Part shown: piece by piece, positions 1 through 5,928 of the stretch
Numbering within the stretch: the stretch's first letter is position 1
Layout of the letters: every line of letters starts with the position of its first letter
Assembly: GCA_017390645.1 (NCBI GenBank)
Contig: JAFPAZ010000234.1
Coordinates: 1 to 6,072 of the forward strand
Reading direction: 5' to 3'
Source of the DNA: Lachnospiraceae bacterium
Lineage (GTDB): Bacteria; Bacillota_A; Clostridia; Lachnospirales; Lachnospiraceae
Length of the DNA stretch: 6,072 nucleotides
The notes under the pieces: generated by a model
What the model was told of the DNA's origin: nothing
Databases searched by the model: none
Seen by the model: the letters and a program-made list of their open reading frames with translations, nothing else
Translations under genes and position numbers: made by a program

Positions 1-21
1 ACTATGCTATATTAAAATGTA

Positions 22-51
22 TTGGAATATGGTTCATTGTGAAACGATAAT
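22..51 (+). promoter_or_regulatory. Possible SigA-type promoter upstream of the palindromic element
   Basis: TTGGAA at 22-27 (4 of 6 matches to the -35 consensus) is followed after 18 nt by GATAAT at 46-51 (5 of 6 matches to the -10 consensus). A competing extended -10, TGCTATATT at 5-13, would have its -35 outside the window. Either could drive transcription through the 65-205 element into the MBOAT gene. No better promoter is visible between 206 and 270. The call is weak because such matches arise by chance in A+T-rich DNA. Confidence 0.28.
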
Positions 52-64
52 ATTCTATGTGAAA

Positions 65-205
65 GTGATGTAAAAGAAACAAAACACCGCAGGCACGCTT
101 TCGCTGCGTTCGGCTCGTAGCGGTACTAAATTCAAGGCTTCGCCTCTCATTAAGTACCGACGGCCGAACAAGCACCTGCTTATGTATTTGTTTCTTTTTC
201 ATCAC
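65..205. repeat. G+C-rich palindromic repeat element (MITE/REP-like) with 19-bp terminal inverted repeats
   Basis: The ends, 65-83 and 187-205, are inverted repeats with 18 of 19 positions paired; the single T/T mismatch is 71 against 199. Inner arms also pair: GCAGG 89-93 with 175-179, GTTCGGC 108-114 with 163-169, CGT 116-118 with 160-162, CGGTAC 121-126 with 154-159, TAAAT 127-131 with 149-153 (one mismatch), and AGGC 135-138 with GCCT 142-145 around a 3-nt loop. The whole element can therefore fold into one long bulged rod. Positions 91-180 are 50/90 G+C, well above the surrounding DNA. No convincing protein is encoded; a minus-strand open frame across it looks accidental. This architecture fits a small non-autonomous repeat family. 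Family membership cannot be tested here, and no clear target-site duplication was seen. The T-rich right arm could also terminate rightward transcription. Confidence 0.7.
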
Positions 206-270
206 CCAACATATGTTTTTGATAGATTCATAATTACCGAATACCGAAACAAGAAGAAAGGAGAAGCACC

Positions 271-1686
271 ATGGTATTTAGCAGTTTGTTGTTTCTGTTT
301 CGTTTTCTACCCATTGTATTTCTGGTTTATGTGATAACACCCAAAAAACTAAAAAACTTTGTGTTATATCTTGCCAGCCTGATTTTTTATGCATGGGGCG
401 AACCGAAATATGTGGTACTAATGATTTTTTCTACAGTAGTAGATTTTATACATGGAGATTTGGTATATCGTTTTAAAAAGAAAGGAAATATAAAAGCTGC
501 AAGGTGCTTTGTAGCTTCCTCTGCCATTATTAATCTCGGTTTATTAGGGTATTTTAAATATAGTGGACTCATGATAGAAAGTCTGGGAGCAGTGTTAAAG
601 AAAGACTTTACGATTCCGGACATTGCGCTTCCAATTGGAATTTCATTTTACACCTTCCAGACCATGTCCTACACCATTGATATTTACCGGGGAAAATGTA
701 AGCCACAAAAAAATATCATAGATTTTGGAGCCTATGTGGCACTGTTCCCACAGTTAATTGCAGGGCCAATCGTTTCTTACCATCAGATTGATCAGGAATT
801 AAGGGAACGTAAAATTACAACCCAAGGGTTTTACGAAGGAATCCTTTGCTTTATGGCAGGACTTTCCAAAAAAGTCTTACTTGCCAATAATGCAGGGCTT
901 TTATTTGATCAGGTAAAAGCATTAGGAAGCCGGCAGTCTGTGGTGGCAGCCTGGATAGGACTTTTGGCCTATAGTTTTCAGATTTATTTTGATTTTTCCG
1001 GATACTCCGATATGGCCATCGGTCTAGGAAAGATGTTAGGATTTCATTTTCCTAAGAATTTCGATTATCCTTATATTTCAAAAAGCATTACGGAATTCTG
1101 GAGAAGGTGGCATATTACCCTTAGTTCCTGGTTTCGGGATTATGTTTACATTCCGTTGGGAGGAAATCGAAAGGGACTTATCAAACAAATCAGAAACATT
1201 GCCATTGTATGGATTTTGACCGGAATCTGGCATGGAGCATCCTATAACTACGTTCTTTGGGGCGTTTATTTTGGATTACTGTTGATTTTAGAAAAGATGT
1301 TTTTAAAGAAATGGCTTGACCGCATTCCTGCGGTATTCTCCCATTTGTATTCCATCTTTTTTATTCTTATGGGATGGCTCATTTTCGCTTTCGAAGCATT
1401 GGGAGAAGGCATGGCTTATGGAAAAGTAATGTTTGGAATGGCGGAGGTTGCCTTTGCCAATGATATGGTACTTTATCTCATTCGAAATTATGGAGTATTA
1501 TTGATTGTATGCCTGATTGGTTGCACCCCACTTGTAAAAAAATGGGCGAAAGCCTGTCTGGAATCAAAAAAGCATCAGGGATTAGTAACTGTAGCAGTCA
1601 ATGTGGTTATGATACTGCTTTTTGTAATTATTACCGCATATTTGGTGGATGCATCTTATAATCCATTCTTATATTTTAGATTTTAG
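271..1686 (+). CDS. MBOAT family membrane O-acyltransferase, AlgI-like
   Basis: This is a polytopic membrane protein of 471 aa that should move an acyl (usually acetyl) group across the membrane for O-acylation of an extracellular polysaccharide. AlgI-type signatures are seen in order: LFPQLIAGPIV (158-168), YFDFSGYSDMAIG (239-251), FWRRWHITLSSWFRDY (276-291), YIPLGGNRKG (293-302), and WILTGIWHGAS (314-324) with the family's essential histidine at H321; H281 is a second conserved histidine. It ends in NPFLYFRF, a common tail in this family. Length matches AlgI relatives (about 460-520 aa). Hydrophobic segments occupy most of the chain, starting at residue 3. The start is set by AAAGGAG at 257-263, 7 nt from the ATG. 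The DHHW gene follows after 17 bp and is presumably co-transcribed. The acceptor polymer is unknown: there is no glycosyltransferase or dlt gene in the window, so DltB or alginate-specific naming is not justified. Confidence 0.93.
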   Translation: MVFSSLLFLFRFLPIVFLVYVITPKKLKNFVLYLASLIFYAWGEPKYVVLMIFSTVVDFIHGDLVYRFKKKGNIKAARCFVASSAIINLGLLGYFKYSGLMIESLGAVLKKDFTIPDIALPIGISFYTFQTMSYTIDIYRGKCKPQKNIIDFGAYVALFPQLIAGPIVSYHQIDQELRERKITTQGFYEGILCFMAGLSKKVLLANNAGLLFDQVKALGSRQSVVAAWIGLLAYSFQIYFDFSGYSDMAIGLGKMLGFHFPKNFDYPYISKSITEFWRRWHITLSSWFRDYVYIPLGGNRKGLIKQIRNIAIVWILTGIWHGASYNYVLWGVYFGLLLILEKMFLKKWLDRIPAVFSHLYSIFFILMGWLIFAFEALGEGMAYGKVMFGMAEVAFANDMVLYLIRNYGVLLIVCLIGCTPLVKKWAKACLESKKHQGLVTVAVNVVMILLFVIITAYLVDASYNPFLYFRF

Positions 1687-1703
1687 GGAAGGGGAGAAAA
1701 GAA

Positions 1704-2837
1704 GTGAAAGAAAAAAGTGTCATTATTGTATTTTGTGCCTTGTTCCTTGGAATGTTTGTTTTTTCTCTGTGCCCAAAAGAAAAAGAATTTTCTGAAACAG
1801 AAAACCGGTATTTGCAGCAAAAACCGGAATTCAGTCTGGAAACTGCCTTTGATGGAAGTTTTGAAAAGGAATATGAGGATTACCTGAAGGACCAGTTTCC
1901 ACTTCGAAATGCATGGGTGGGTATCAAAAATAAATTTGAATACACCCTTGGAAAGCAGGAAATGAACGGGGTTTATGTGGGAAAAGATGACTATTTTATT
2001 GAAAATCATCCGGCAAAGAATTACGAATCCGATCTTGCCATTGAGAATATGAATGCATTAAGTAACACGGTGTCACATTACGAAAAGACCTTAGGAGAGG
2101 GACATGTGAAGGTAATGCTGGTGCCAAATGCAGTTACGGTTCTAAAGGATAAATTACCGAAGTACGCCATGCCTTATGACCAAATGGAATATTTAGAACA
2201 GGTAAGGGGAGAATTAAAGGAAGAAAATGCGTGGATTCCCCTATATGAAACCTTAATACAGCATAAAGAAGAGGGAATTTACTATCATACCGACCATCAT
2301 TGGACCACCTTAGGGGCATATTACGGATATGAACAATGGTGCAAAGAAAGTGGTGTTACACCGGTGGCACTTTCTGATATGGAGCAGACGTTATTGACGA
2401 AGGAGTTTCTTGGAACCATAAGTTCTAAGATTAATTTTTCCATGAAACCGGATGAAATGTACCTGTTTGAGCCAAAGGGAGCAGAGTATAGTGCAGCTTA
2501 CCTAAACCGGGAGGAAGAAAATACCTTATATGATGAGAAAGCGTTGAAGGTAAAAGATAAATATGCTTACTTTCTAAAAGGGAACAATGGAATCGTTACC
2601 ATTACCAACCATAACATGGAAGAAGGAAATACTCTTCTTGTGGTAAAGGACTCCTACGCCAATTGCTTTCTGCCTATGATTGCAACTCATTATAAGACCG
2701 TATATGTTGTGGATTTAAGATATTACTCCAATCTGTTAAGTGAAAGCGTGGCAGAATGGGAAATTGATGATTTGTTGATTTTATATAATGCAAACAGTTT
2801 TGCCACGGACACCTACGTGCAGCGTATGCAATACTAA
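1704..2837 (+). CDS. DHHW family protein, AlgJ/AlgX-like SGNH O-acetylation partner
   Basis: A 377-aa protein with an N-terminal membrane anchor or uncleaved signal (about residues 5-22) and an extracellular remainder. SETENRYLQQKPEF (30-43) and the following stretch to about residue 100 are typical of DHHW proteins encoded beside MBOAT genes. The name motif TDHHW is at 196-200, giving the D-x-H pair D197/H199. KDSYANCF (315-322) supplies a nucleophile serine candidate, S317. In AlgJ/AlgX relatives an Asp-His-Ser set of this type supports acetyl transfer or esterase chemistry. The likely role is to take acetyl groups exported by the upstream MBOAT protein and place them on a surface polysaccharide; this is inferred from family and operon. 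Translation starts at GTG: GGGGAG at 1691-1696 sits 7 nt upstream and there is no nearby ATG. The gene is complete, with its stop at 2835-2837. Confidence 0.88.
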   Translation: MKEKSVIIVFCALFLGMFVFSLCPKEKEFSETENRYLQQKPEFSLETAFDGSFEKEYEDYLKDQFPLRNAWVGIKNKFEYTLGKQEMNGVYVGKDDYFIENHPAKNYESDLAIENMNALSNTVSHYEKTLGEGHVKVMLVPNAVTVLKDKLPKYAMPYDQMEYLEQVRGELKEENAWIPLYETLIQHKEEGIYYHTDHHWTTLGAYYGYEQWCKESGVTPVALSDMEQTLLTKEFLGTISSKINFSMKPDEMYLFEPKGAEYSAAYLNREEENTLYDEKALKVKDKYAYFLKGNNGIVTITNHNMEEGNTLLVVKDSYANCFLPMIATHYKTVYVVDLRYYSNLLSESVAEWEIDDLLILYNANSFATDTYVQRMQY

Positions 2838-2853
2838 AAGGAAAGGGTTTTAG
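2834..2853 (+). terminator. Weak candidate terminator after the DHHW gene
   Basis: CTAAAA (2834-2839) and TTTTAG (2848-2853) form a 6-bp stem around an 8-nt purine loop, overlapping the DHHW stop codon and followed by CAAATTTTT. The stem is A+T-rich and weak, so termination here is uncertain. The strong promoter 20 bp downstream shows that a new transcription unit starts afterwards. Confidence 0.25.
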
Positions 2854-2871
2854 CAAATTTTTAGGATAGAA

Positions 2872-2900
2872 TTGACAAGGAACAGGTCAAAAGATATAAT
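2872..2900 (+). promoter_or_regulatory. Perfect consensus SigA promoter for the hisS-like transcript
   Basis: TTGACA at 2872-2877 and TATAAT at 2895-2900 are separated by exactly 17 nt, matching the housekeeping sigma consensus at all 12 positions and at optimal spacing. The expected start is near 2907, which gives a leader of about 220 nt before the ATG at 3127. It is by far the best promoter in the window, so the downstream unit is probably transcribed strongly unless the leader limits it. The inverted repeat and hairpins in the leader lie well downstream of the promoter, so they would act on RNA rather than on polymerase binding. Confidence 0.85.
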
Positions 2901-2975
2901 CGAAAAAGGCGATATGGAAAGTATTGAGAATTGGAACATGAATAGGAGATTCCAATGCAGCGAAAGGGTGTCTAG

Positions 2976-3067
2976 GTTGTTTTGATTCTTTTGAATCACT
3001 TTCTAGTAGGAATGTACAACCTAAACGCAGTAAAATTGTGTTGTTTTGATTCTTTTGAATTACTTTC
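2976..3067 (+). repeat. Duplicated 28-nt hairpin-forming repeat in the hisS-like leader
   Basis: Two direct copies, 2976-3003 and 3040-3067, are identical in 27 of 28 positions and 64 nt apart. Each contains a 6-bp hairpin with a TTTT loop: TGATTC/GAATCA at 2983-2998, and TGATTC/GAATTA at 3047-3062. The one difference (C2997 versus T3061) replaces a G-C pair with a G-U pair, so both copies can still fold as RNA. The first copy is also bracketed by an 8-bp inverted repeat, TAGGTTGT (2973-2980) with ACAACCTA (3016-3023). The second hairpin's right arm can pair instead with GTAATT at 3085-3090. No poly-U terminator follows either hairpin, and no T-box sequence is present. The role is unknown; RNA-level regulation is one possibility. 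Confidence 0.65.
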
Positions 3068-3126
3068 AAATAATATTTAGTTTTGTAATTACCTTTAGTA
3101 TATTAAGATAGAAGGGAAGAAATAAT

Positions 3127-4356
3127 ATGAAAATTACACCAGTAAAAGGAACCAACGATTATTTGCCAAGAGAAGTGTTAGTAAGAGATTATCTTCAGAA
3201 TACGATTTTAAAAACATATCAGGCACATGGTTTTGAGCGGATTATGACTCCGATTATAGAAGATGTTGAAAATCTGGACAAGAGTGAAGGCGGAGAAAAT
3301 CTGAACCTGATTTTTAAGGTTTTAAAGAGAGGGGACAAGTTAGAAAAAGCCCTTGCAGGAGGAAATCCAAAGGACTTATCAGATTTGGGACTCCGTTATG
3401 ATTTAACACTTCCATTAACACGTTATTATGCACACAATAAGGAAAATCTGAATCTACCGTTTAAGGTAATTCAGATTGATAAGGTATATCGTGCAGAACG
3501 CCCTCAAAAAGGAAGATTAAGAGAGTTCGTACAATGTGATATTGATATCATTGGAAGCAAGGCTTATCAATGTGAAGTGGAGCTCATTGATACCACAGCA
3601 GAAGCATTGTTACAGATTGGAATTAAGAATTTTAAGATTAAGATAAATGACAGAAGTCTGCTTCGCGCAATTTTAATGAAAGCAGGTTTCGAAGAGGTGC
3701 AGTTAGACAGCGTATGCATTTCTTTTGATAAACTGGATAAAATTGGCGTGAATGGTGTAAAAGAAGAATTAGAAGAAAAGGGATTTGCCCAGACTGCGAT
3801 TCAGGGGTTAATGGAATTATTAGAAGATGCCCCTTTTACTCTAGAAAAGGCCAAGGCTTACGTAGGTGAAATTGACAGCATTGTTAATCTGGAAAAAATT
3901 ATGAAGGCTGTGGAAGTGGTTTCAGGTCAAAGATATCAGGTAGAATATGACATGAGACTGGTTCGTGGACAAGGTTATTACACTGGAACGGTATTTGAAG
4001 TGGAAAGTCCGGATTTCAAGGGGGCCATCGGTGGTGGTGGAAGATATGATAATTTAATTGGAAAGTTCTTAAATGAAGACGTTCCTGCAGTTGGATTTTC
4101 CATCGGATTTGAACGTATCTTCCAGATTTTAATGGAAAGTGAGTTCCAGATTCCTAGCAGAAAAGAAAAGATTGCAGTGTTATATGATGAGGCAGAATTT
4201 ACTCAGGCATTGCAAAAAGCACAGGAATTAAGGGATGAATATGATGTAGCGGTATATGAGAAACCAAAGAAGTTAGGAAAATTCCTGGATAAATTAGAAA
4301 AGAATGGTTTTGATGGTTTTTATAATATGTCAAATCAGGAATTGAAACATTTTTAA
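3127..4356 (+). CDS. hisS: Histidyl-tRNA synthetase family protein (class II aaRS), short C-terminal domain
   Basis: A 409-aa class II synthetase-type protein expected to charge tRNA-His with histidine in the cytoplasm. It starts with KGTNDYLP (7-14), then motif 1 around GFERIMTPII (35-44), DLTLPLTRY (92-100), motif 2 with VYRAERPQKGR and REFVQCD (120-138; R122, E124, Q127, R130), the HisA region LVRGQGYYTGTVFE (278-291), GGGGRYDNLIG (302-312), and motif 3 GFSIGFERI (323-331, R330). Intact motifs 2 and 3 favour a synthetase over HisZ, the catalytically dead ATP-phosphoribosyltransferase subunit, and no hisG is nearby. Two oddities: the usual RGLDYY appears as RGQGYY, and the anticodon-binding region (about 345-409) is some 25-30 residues shorter than in classical HisRS. 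It may represent a divergent clostridial HisRS class. AGGGA at 3113-3117 supports the ATG. It stands alone behind its own strong promoter and long leader. Confidence 0.85.
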   Translation: MKITPVKGTNDYLPREVLVRDYLQNTILKTYQAHGFERIMTPIIEDVENLDKSEGGENLNLIFKVLKRGDKLEKALAGGNPKDLSDLGLRYDLTLPLTRYYAHNKENLNLPFKVIQIDKVYRAERPQKGRLREFVQCDIDIIGSKAYQCEVELIDTTAEALLQIGIKNFKIKINDRSLLRAILMKAGFEEVQLDSVCISFDKLDKIGVNGVKEELEEKGFAQTAIQGLMELLEDAPFTLEKAKAYVGEIDSIVNLEKIMKAVEVVSGQRYQVEYDMRLVRGQGYYTGTVFEVESPDFKGAIGGGGRYDNLIGKFLNEDVPAVGFSIGFERIFQILMESEFQIPSRKEKIAVLYDEAEFTQALQKAQELRDEYDVAVYEKPKKLGKFLDKLEKNGFDGFYNMSNQELKHF

Positions 4357-4375
4357 ATAGAAATGAAATGTTTTT
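4345..4375 (+). terminator. Candidate intrinsic terminator overlapping the hisS-like stop
   Basis: AAACATTT (4345-4352) and AAATGTTT (4366-4373) form an 8-bp stem with a 13-nt loop, running into five Ts at 4371-4375. The stem is A+T-rich and its left arm lies in the last codons of the gene. A second small hairpin, CTTCA (4408-4412) with TGAAG (4422-4426) then TGTTTTT, follows in the next repeat unit and could be a backup. Both are moderate at best. Confidence 0.35.
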
Positions 4376-4475
4376 AGTAGTTTAGGCTGTCCTATTAAGA
4401 AAAATCTCTTCAACATAAGAGTGAAGTGTTTTTATTAGGTTAGGCTGTCCCATTAAGAAAAATCTCTTCAACATA
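4362..4475. repeat. 58-bp tandem duplication (two copies)
   Basis: With a 58-bp offset, 4362-4417 aligns to 4420-4475. The right-hand 36 nt (4382-4417 and 4440-4475) differ at one position only (T4393 versus C4451), and the left part, including GTTTTTA followed by TAG-like sequence, matches less closely. Each copy therefore carries a TTAGGCTGTCC end followed by ATTAAGAAAAA and a CTTCAACATA block. The near identity of the right part suggests a fairly recent tandem duplication, or two insertions of the same element end. The first unit begins within a few bases of the hisS-like stop codon. Confidence 0.85.
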
Positions 4476-4537
4476 TTGGTGTTGTTGATACATTGCAATG
4501 CTATATTTTGGGTTGTTTTTCCTTAATGTGACAGCCT
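4442..4537. mobile_element. Small inverted-repeat element (MITE-like or fused IS ends), no transposase
   Basis: The left end 4442-4462 begins AGGCTGTCCCATTAAG. The right end, read in reverse complement from 4537 to 4516, begins AGGCTGTCACATTAAGG. The arms match at 20 of 21 positions with one mismatch and one extra base, and both continue into AAAAA. The 96-bp element has a perfect 10-bp palindrome CATTGCAATG at 4491-4500 near its centre and no coding capacity. The upstream 58-bp repeat supplies a second copy of the left end at 4384-4404, so a 154-bp version (4384-4537) is also possible. Terminal inverted repeats of this kind are typical of DDE-type insertion sequences and their miniature derivatives; I cannot assign a family. 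No clear target-site duplication is visible. In RNA the arms would form a stable stem ending transcription from either side. Confidence 0.6.
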
Positions 4538-4637
4538 CCTTTGTTATCAATTCATAAAATCAGATGACTTTTTTGGCTAATTTTTTCTCTTCCCATTCTT
4601 TTGATTCCATGTTAATATCTCTTATGGAGGGAAGAAT

Positions 4638-5357
4638 ATGAGAAAAAAATTATTATTACCATTATTATTTTTGGCTATGATGGCCACGCTTACAGCTTGT
4701 AAGAAGAATGATTCCATATCCCACGAGGATGACAGAATCACAATTAAGGCAGACATAACTTCTGAAGGCGGGGATTTGTCTGTTGCATCAGCAACAGAAG
4801 ATGCGAAAGAAGATGAATCAGAGGTTATTTCCTATGAAGTAAAAACAGAACTTTATGAAAAGGATCAGATTTCCATTGAATACCCTGTATTAGAGGGAAA
4901 TATACCGAATATTGATCAACTAAACAGTACCTTATATGAAGAGAATATGGGTGGAGTAGAGTATCTTACCGATTTTTACACATTAGAACAAAAAATAGAG
5001 ATAAAAGAACAGTCGGATGAAATCATATCCATCGTATGTAAGGGATATTGTACGTATAACAATGCTAGTTATCCACTGGCTATTTTTACCGCTTTTAATA
5101 TTGATGTTAAGAACGGAACCTTCATTGAATTTCAAGACCATGAACAGGTTAGGGAAAAGGTGAATAATAAGGAATTTGAGATTCTGGATTTACCAGAAGG
5201 AATGGACCTAGAAGCAGCAAAGGATGAAGTCATTATGAATTATAATCTTTCTTCTGCTTTTCCAATGTATTATATTCAGGATGGAGTAGAATATTATATG
5301 GTACCCGTAAGCCATGAGTCCGGGGATAATATGACCATCGTTTTAACAGAAGAATAA
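4638..5357 (+). CDS. Putative lipoprotein with DUF4163/PdaC-like extracellular region
   Basis: A 239-aa secreted lipoprotein. The N-terminus has MRKK, a hydrophobic core (5-17) and a lipobox LTAC (18-21), so C21 should be the lipidated residue. An acidic, low-complexity linker (about 22-65, rich in D, E and S) follows. Residues 66-180 (EVKTELYEKD, YPVLEG, then ISIVCKGYCTYNNASYPLA and FNIDVKNGTFIEFQD) resemble the DUF4163/DUF3298-type fold found in PdaC and RsiV extracellular regions, where Y-rich strands precede a 'D..G' turn and an acidic segment. This is recognition from memory and is only moderately secure. No catalytic deacetylase domain is attached. The start is fixed by GGAGGG at 4626-4631, 7 nt before the ATG. 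No convincing promoter is visible in the preceding 100 bp; TGTTAATAT at 4610-4618 lies too close to the ribosome site. It converges on the minus-strand gene across a shared terminator. Its ligand or role is unknown. Confidence 0.8.
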   Translation: MRKKLLLPLLFLAMMATLTACKKNDSISHEDDRITIKADITSEGGDLSVASATEDAKEDESEVISYEVKTELYEKDQISIEYPVLEGNIPNIDQLNSTLYEENMGGVEYLTDFYTLEQKIEIKEQSDEIISIVCKGYCTYNNASYPLAIFTAFNIDVKNGTFIEFQDHEQVREKVNNKEFEILDLPEGMDLEAAKDEVIMNYNLSSAFPMYYIQDGVEYYMVPVSHESGDNMTIVLTEE

Positions 5358-5365
5358 GAAAAAGT

Positions 5366-5425
5366 AAGAGTCTTTGCAGATTGATTTATCCCCTGTCCGC
5401 CAGATGGGATGATGCAAAGACTCTT
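5366..5425. terminator. Long bidirectional hairpin terminator between convergent genes
   Basis: AAGAGTCTTTGCA (5366-5378) and its exact reverse complement (5413-5425) form a perfect 13-bp stem. The 34-nt interior can fold further through ATCCC 5388-5392 with GGGAT 5406-5410, and CTG 5393-5395 with CAG 5401-5403. It begins 8 bp after the lipoprotein stop and ends 6 bp before the minus-strand stop. On the minus strand it is followed by ACTTTTTCTTATT, a good U-tract; on the plus strand the T-run is short. It therefore should end the leftward transcript and probably the rightward one. The apical region is larger than in ordinary intrinsic terminators. Confidence 0.8.
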
Positions 5426-5431
5426 TCGTAA

Positions 5432-5767
5432 TTATCTATTTTTAAATTTTTCTCTTTTTTCATTCAATTTTACATGTAACTCTTTTAGGATTCCTAGAGT
5501 TTTCTGGTCTTTTGGGAAGATTTTTTTTAATAATGCAATGGAGATGGCGATGGTTACAATTTTTTCCGGGGAGACAGGAAGCCATAGGAAAGCCAGATAC
5601 CCGCTGGCAACGGCTATCATCCAGGAAATATCAAGCAAAGTTCCTATACCCAGAAGAATATAAGACCATCCGTTTGTAATCAGCCACGCAAGTCCGAAAC
5701 ATACCATGAGACGAGGATTGGCGATAAATTGTATTCCTTTTTTTATTGTCCCCTTAGTTATCTTCAT
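5432..5767 (-). CDS. Small membrane protein of unknown function
   Basis: A 111-aa protein with a short basic N-terminus (MKITKGTIKKG), a hydrophobic segment at about 20-43, a second at about 48-65 ending LWLPVSPEK, a third candidate at 68-82, and a charged Lys/Glu-rich C-terminal tail (86-111) probably in the cytoplasm. The LP-x-x-PEK motif between the second and third segments looks like a conserved feature of small clostridial membrane proteins, but I cannot name a family. AAAGGA (minus strand, 5773-5778) lies 5 nt before the ATG and supports the start. The only nearby neighbours are the convergent lipoprotein and, to the right, a 29-bp repeat array with a candidate promoter, so it is probably a single-gene transcript. 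It is complete at both ends, and the reading frame, start site and adjoining terminator together make it a real gene. Confidence 0.75.
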   Translation of the reverse strand: MKITKGTIKKGIQFIANPRLMVCFGLAWLITNGWSYILLGIGTLLDISWMIAVASGYLAFLWLPVSPEKIVTIAISIALLKKIFPKDQKTLGILKELHVKLNEKREKFKNR

Positions 5768-5799
5768 TTTTATCCTTTCTGTGAATGTTGTTTATTGTC

Positions 5800-5928
5800 A
5801 GTTCTATCATTTTTATATAGTTTTTAAAAGTTTTATCATTCTTATATAGTTTTGGAAAGTTTTATCGTTCTTATGTAGTTTTGGAAAACTTTATCATTCT
5901 TGTATAGTTCTGGAATGTTTTATCATTT
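5800..5928. repeat. 29-bp minisatellite, four copies plus a partial fifth
   Basis: Four head-to-tail units occupy 5800-5828, 5829-5857, 5858-5886 and 5887-5915. They share the core TTTATC-TTCTTATATAG-TTTTGGAA with a few substitutions each, and a 13-nt fragment (5916-5928) then decays. There are no spacers, so this is not CRISPR, and a 29-nt period rules out an in-frame peptide repeat. The array lies 32-161 bp upstream of the minus-strand ATG, inside its likely leader or promoter region. On the minus strand each unit contains ACTATATAAGA or a close variant, resembling a -10 element. Copies could be binding sites for a regulator or a slippage-prone tuning element. Confidence 0.9.

Noticed and set aside
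2..205. Minus-strand open frame of 67 codons
   Set aside because: It lies across the palindromic element, its composition is dictated by the repeat, and there is no promoter or family resemblance.
1683..2009. Minus-strand open frame of 108 codons
   Set aside because: It is antisense to the well-supported DHHW gene, and its Phe-rich translation is what A-rich coding DNA gives in antisense.
2961..2980. T-box antiterminator signature upstream of the synthetase gene
   Set aside because: AAAGGGTG resembles the start of the T-box, but the essential TGGNACCGCG continuation is absent and no terminator follows.
2914..2985. Possible 23-codon leader peptide (or a 6-codon one at 2956 behind AGGAG)
   Set aside because: The first has no good ribosome site and starts about 7 nt from the expected transcript start; neither contains histidine codons, so histidine attenuation is unsupported.
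2887..3069. Minus-strand open frame of 60 codons over the leader repeats
   Set aside because: It is short, spans the duplicated hairpins, opposes a perfect promoter, and has no sign of coding constraint.
3127..4356. HisZ (ATP phosphoribosyltransferase regulatory subunit)
   Set aside because: Motif 2 (RAERPQKGR), the HisA region and motif 3 are intact and there is no hisG, which favours a synthetase.
5409..5663. Plus-strand open frame of 84 codons
   Set aside because: It is antisense to the small membrane protein gene, starts inside the terminator hairpin and lacks a ribosome site.
5800..5928. CRISPR array
   Set aside because: The 29-bp units are directly adjacent with no spacers, and there are no cas genes.
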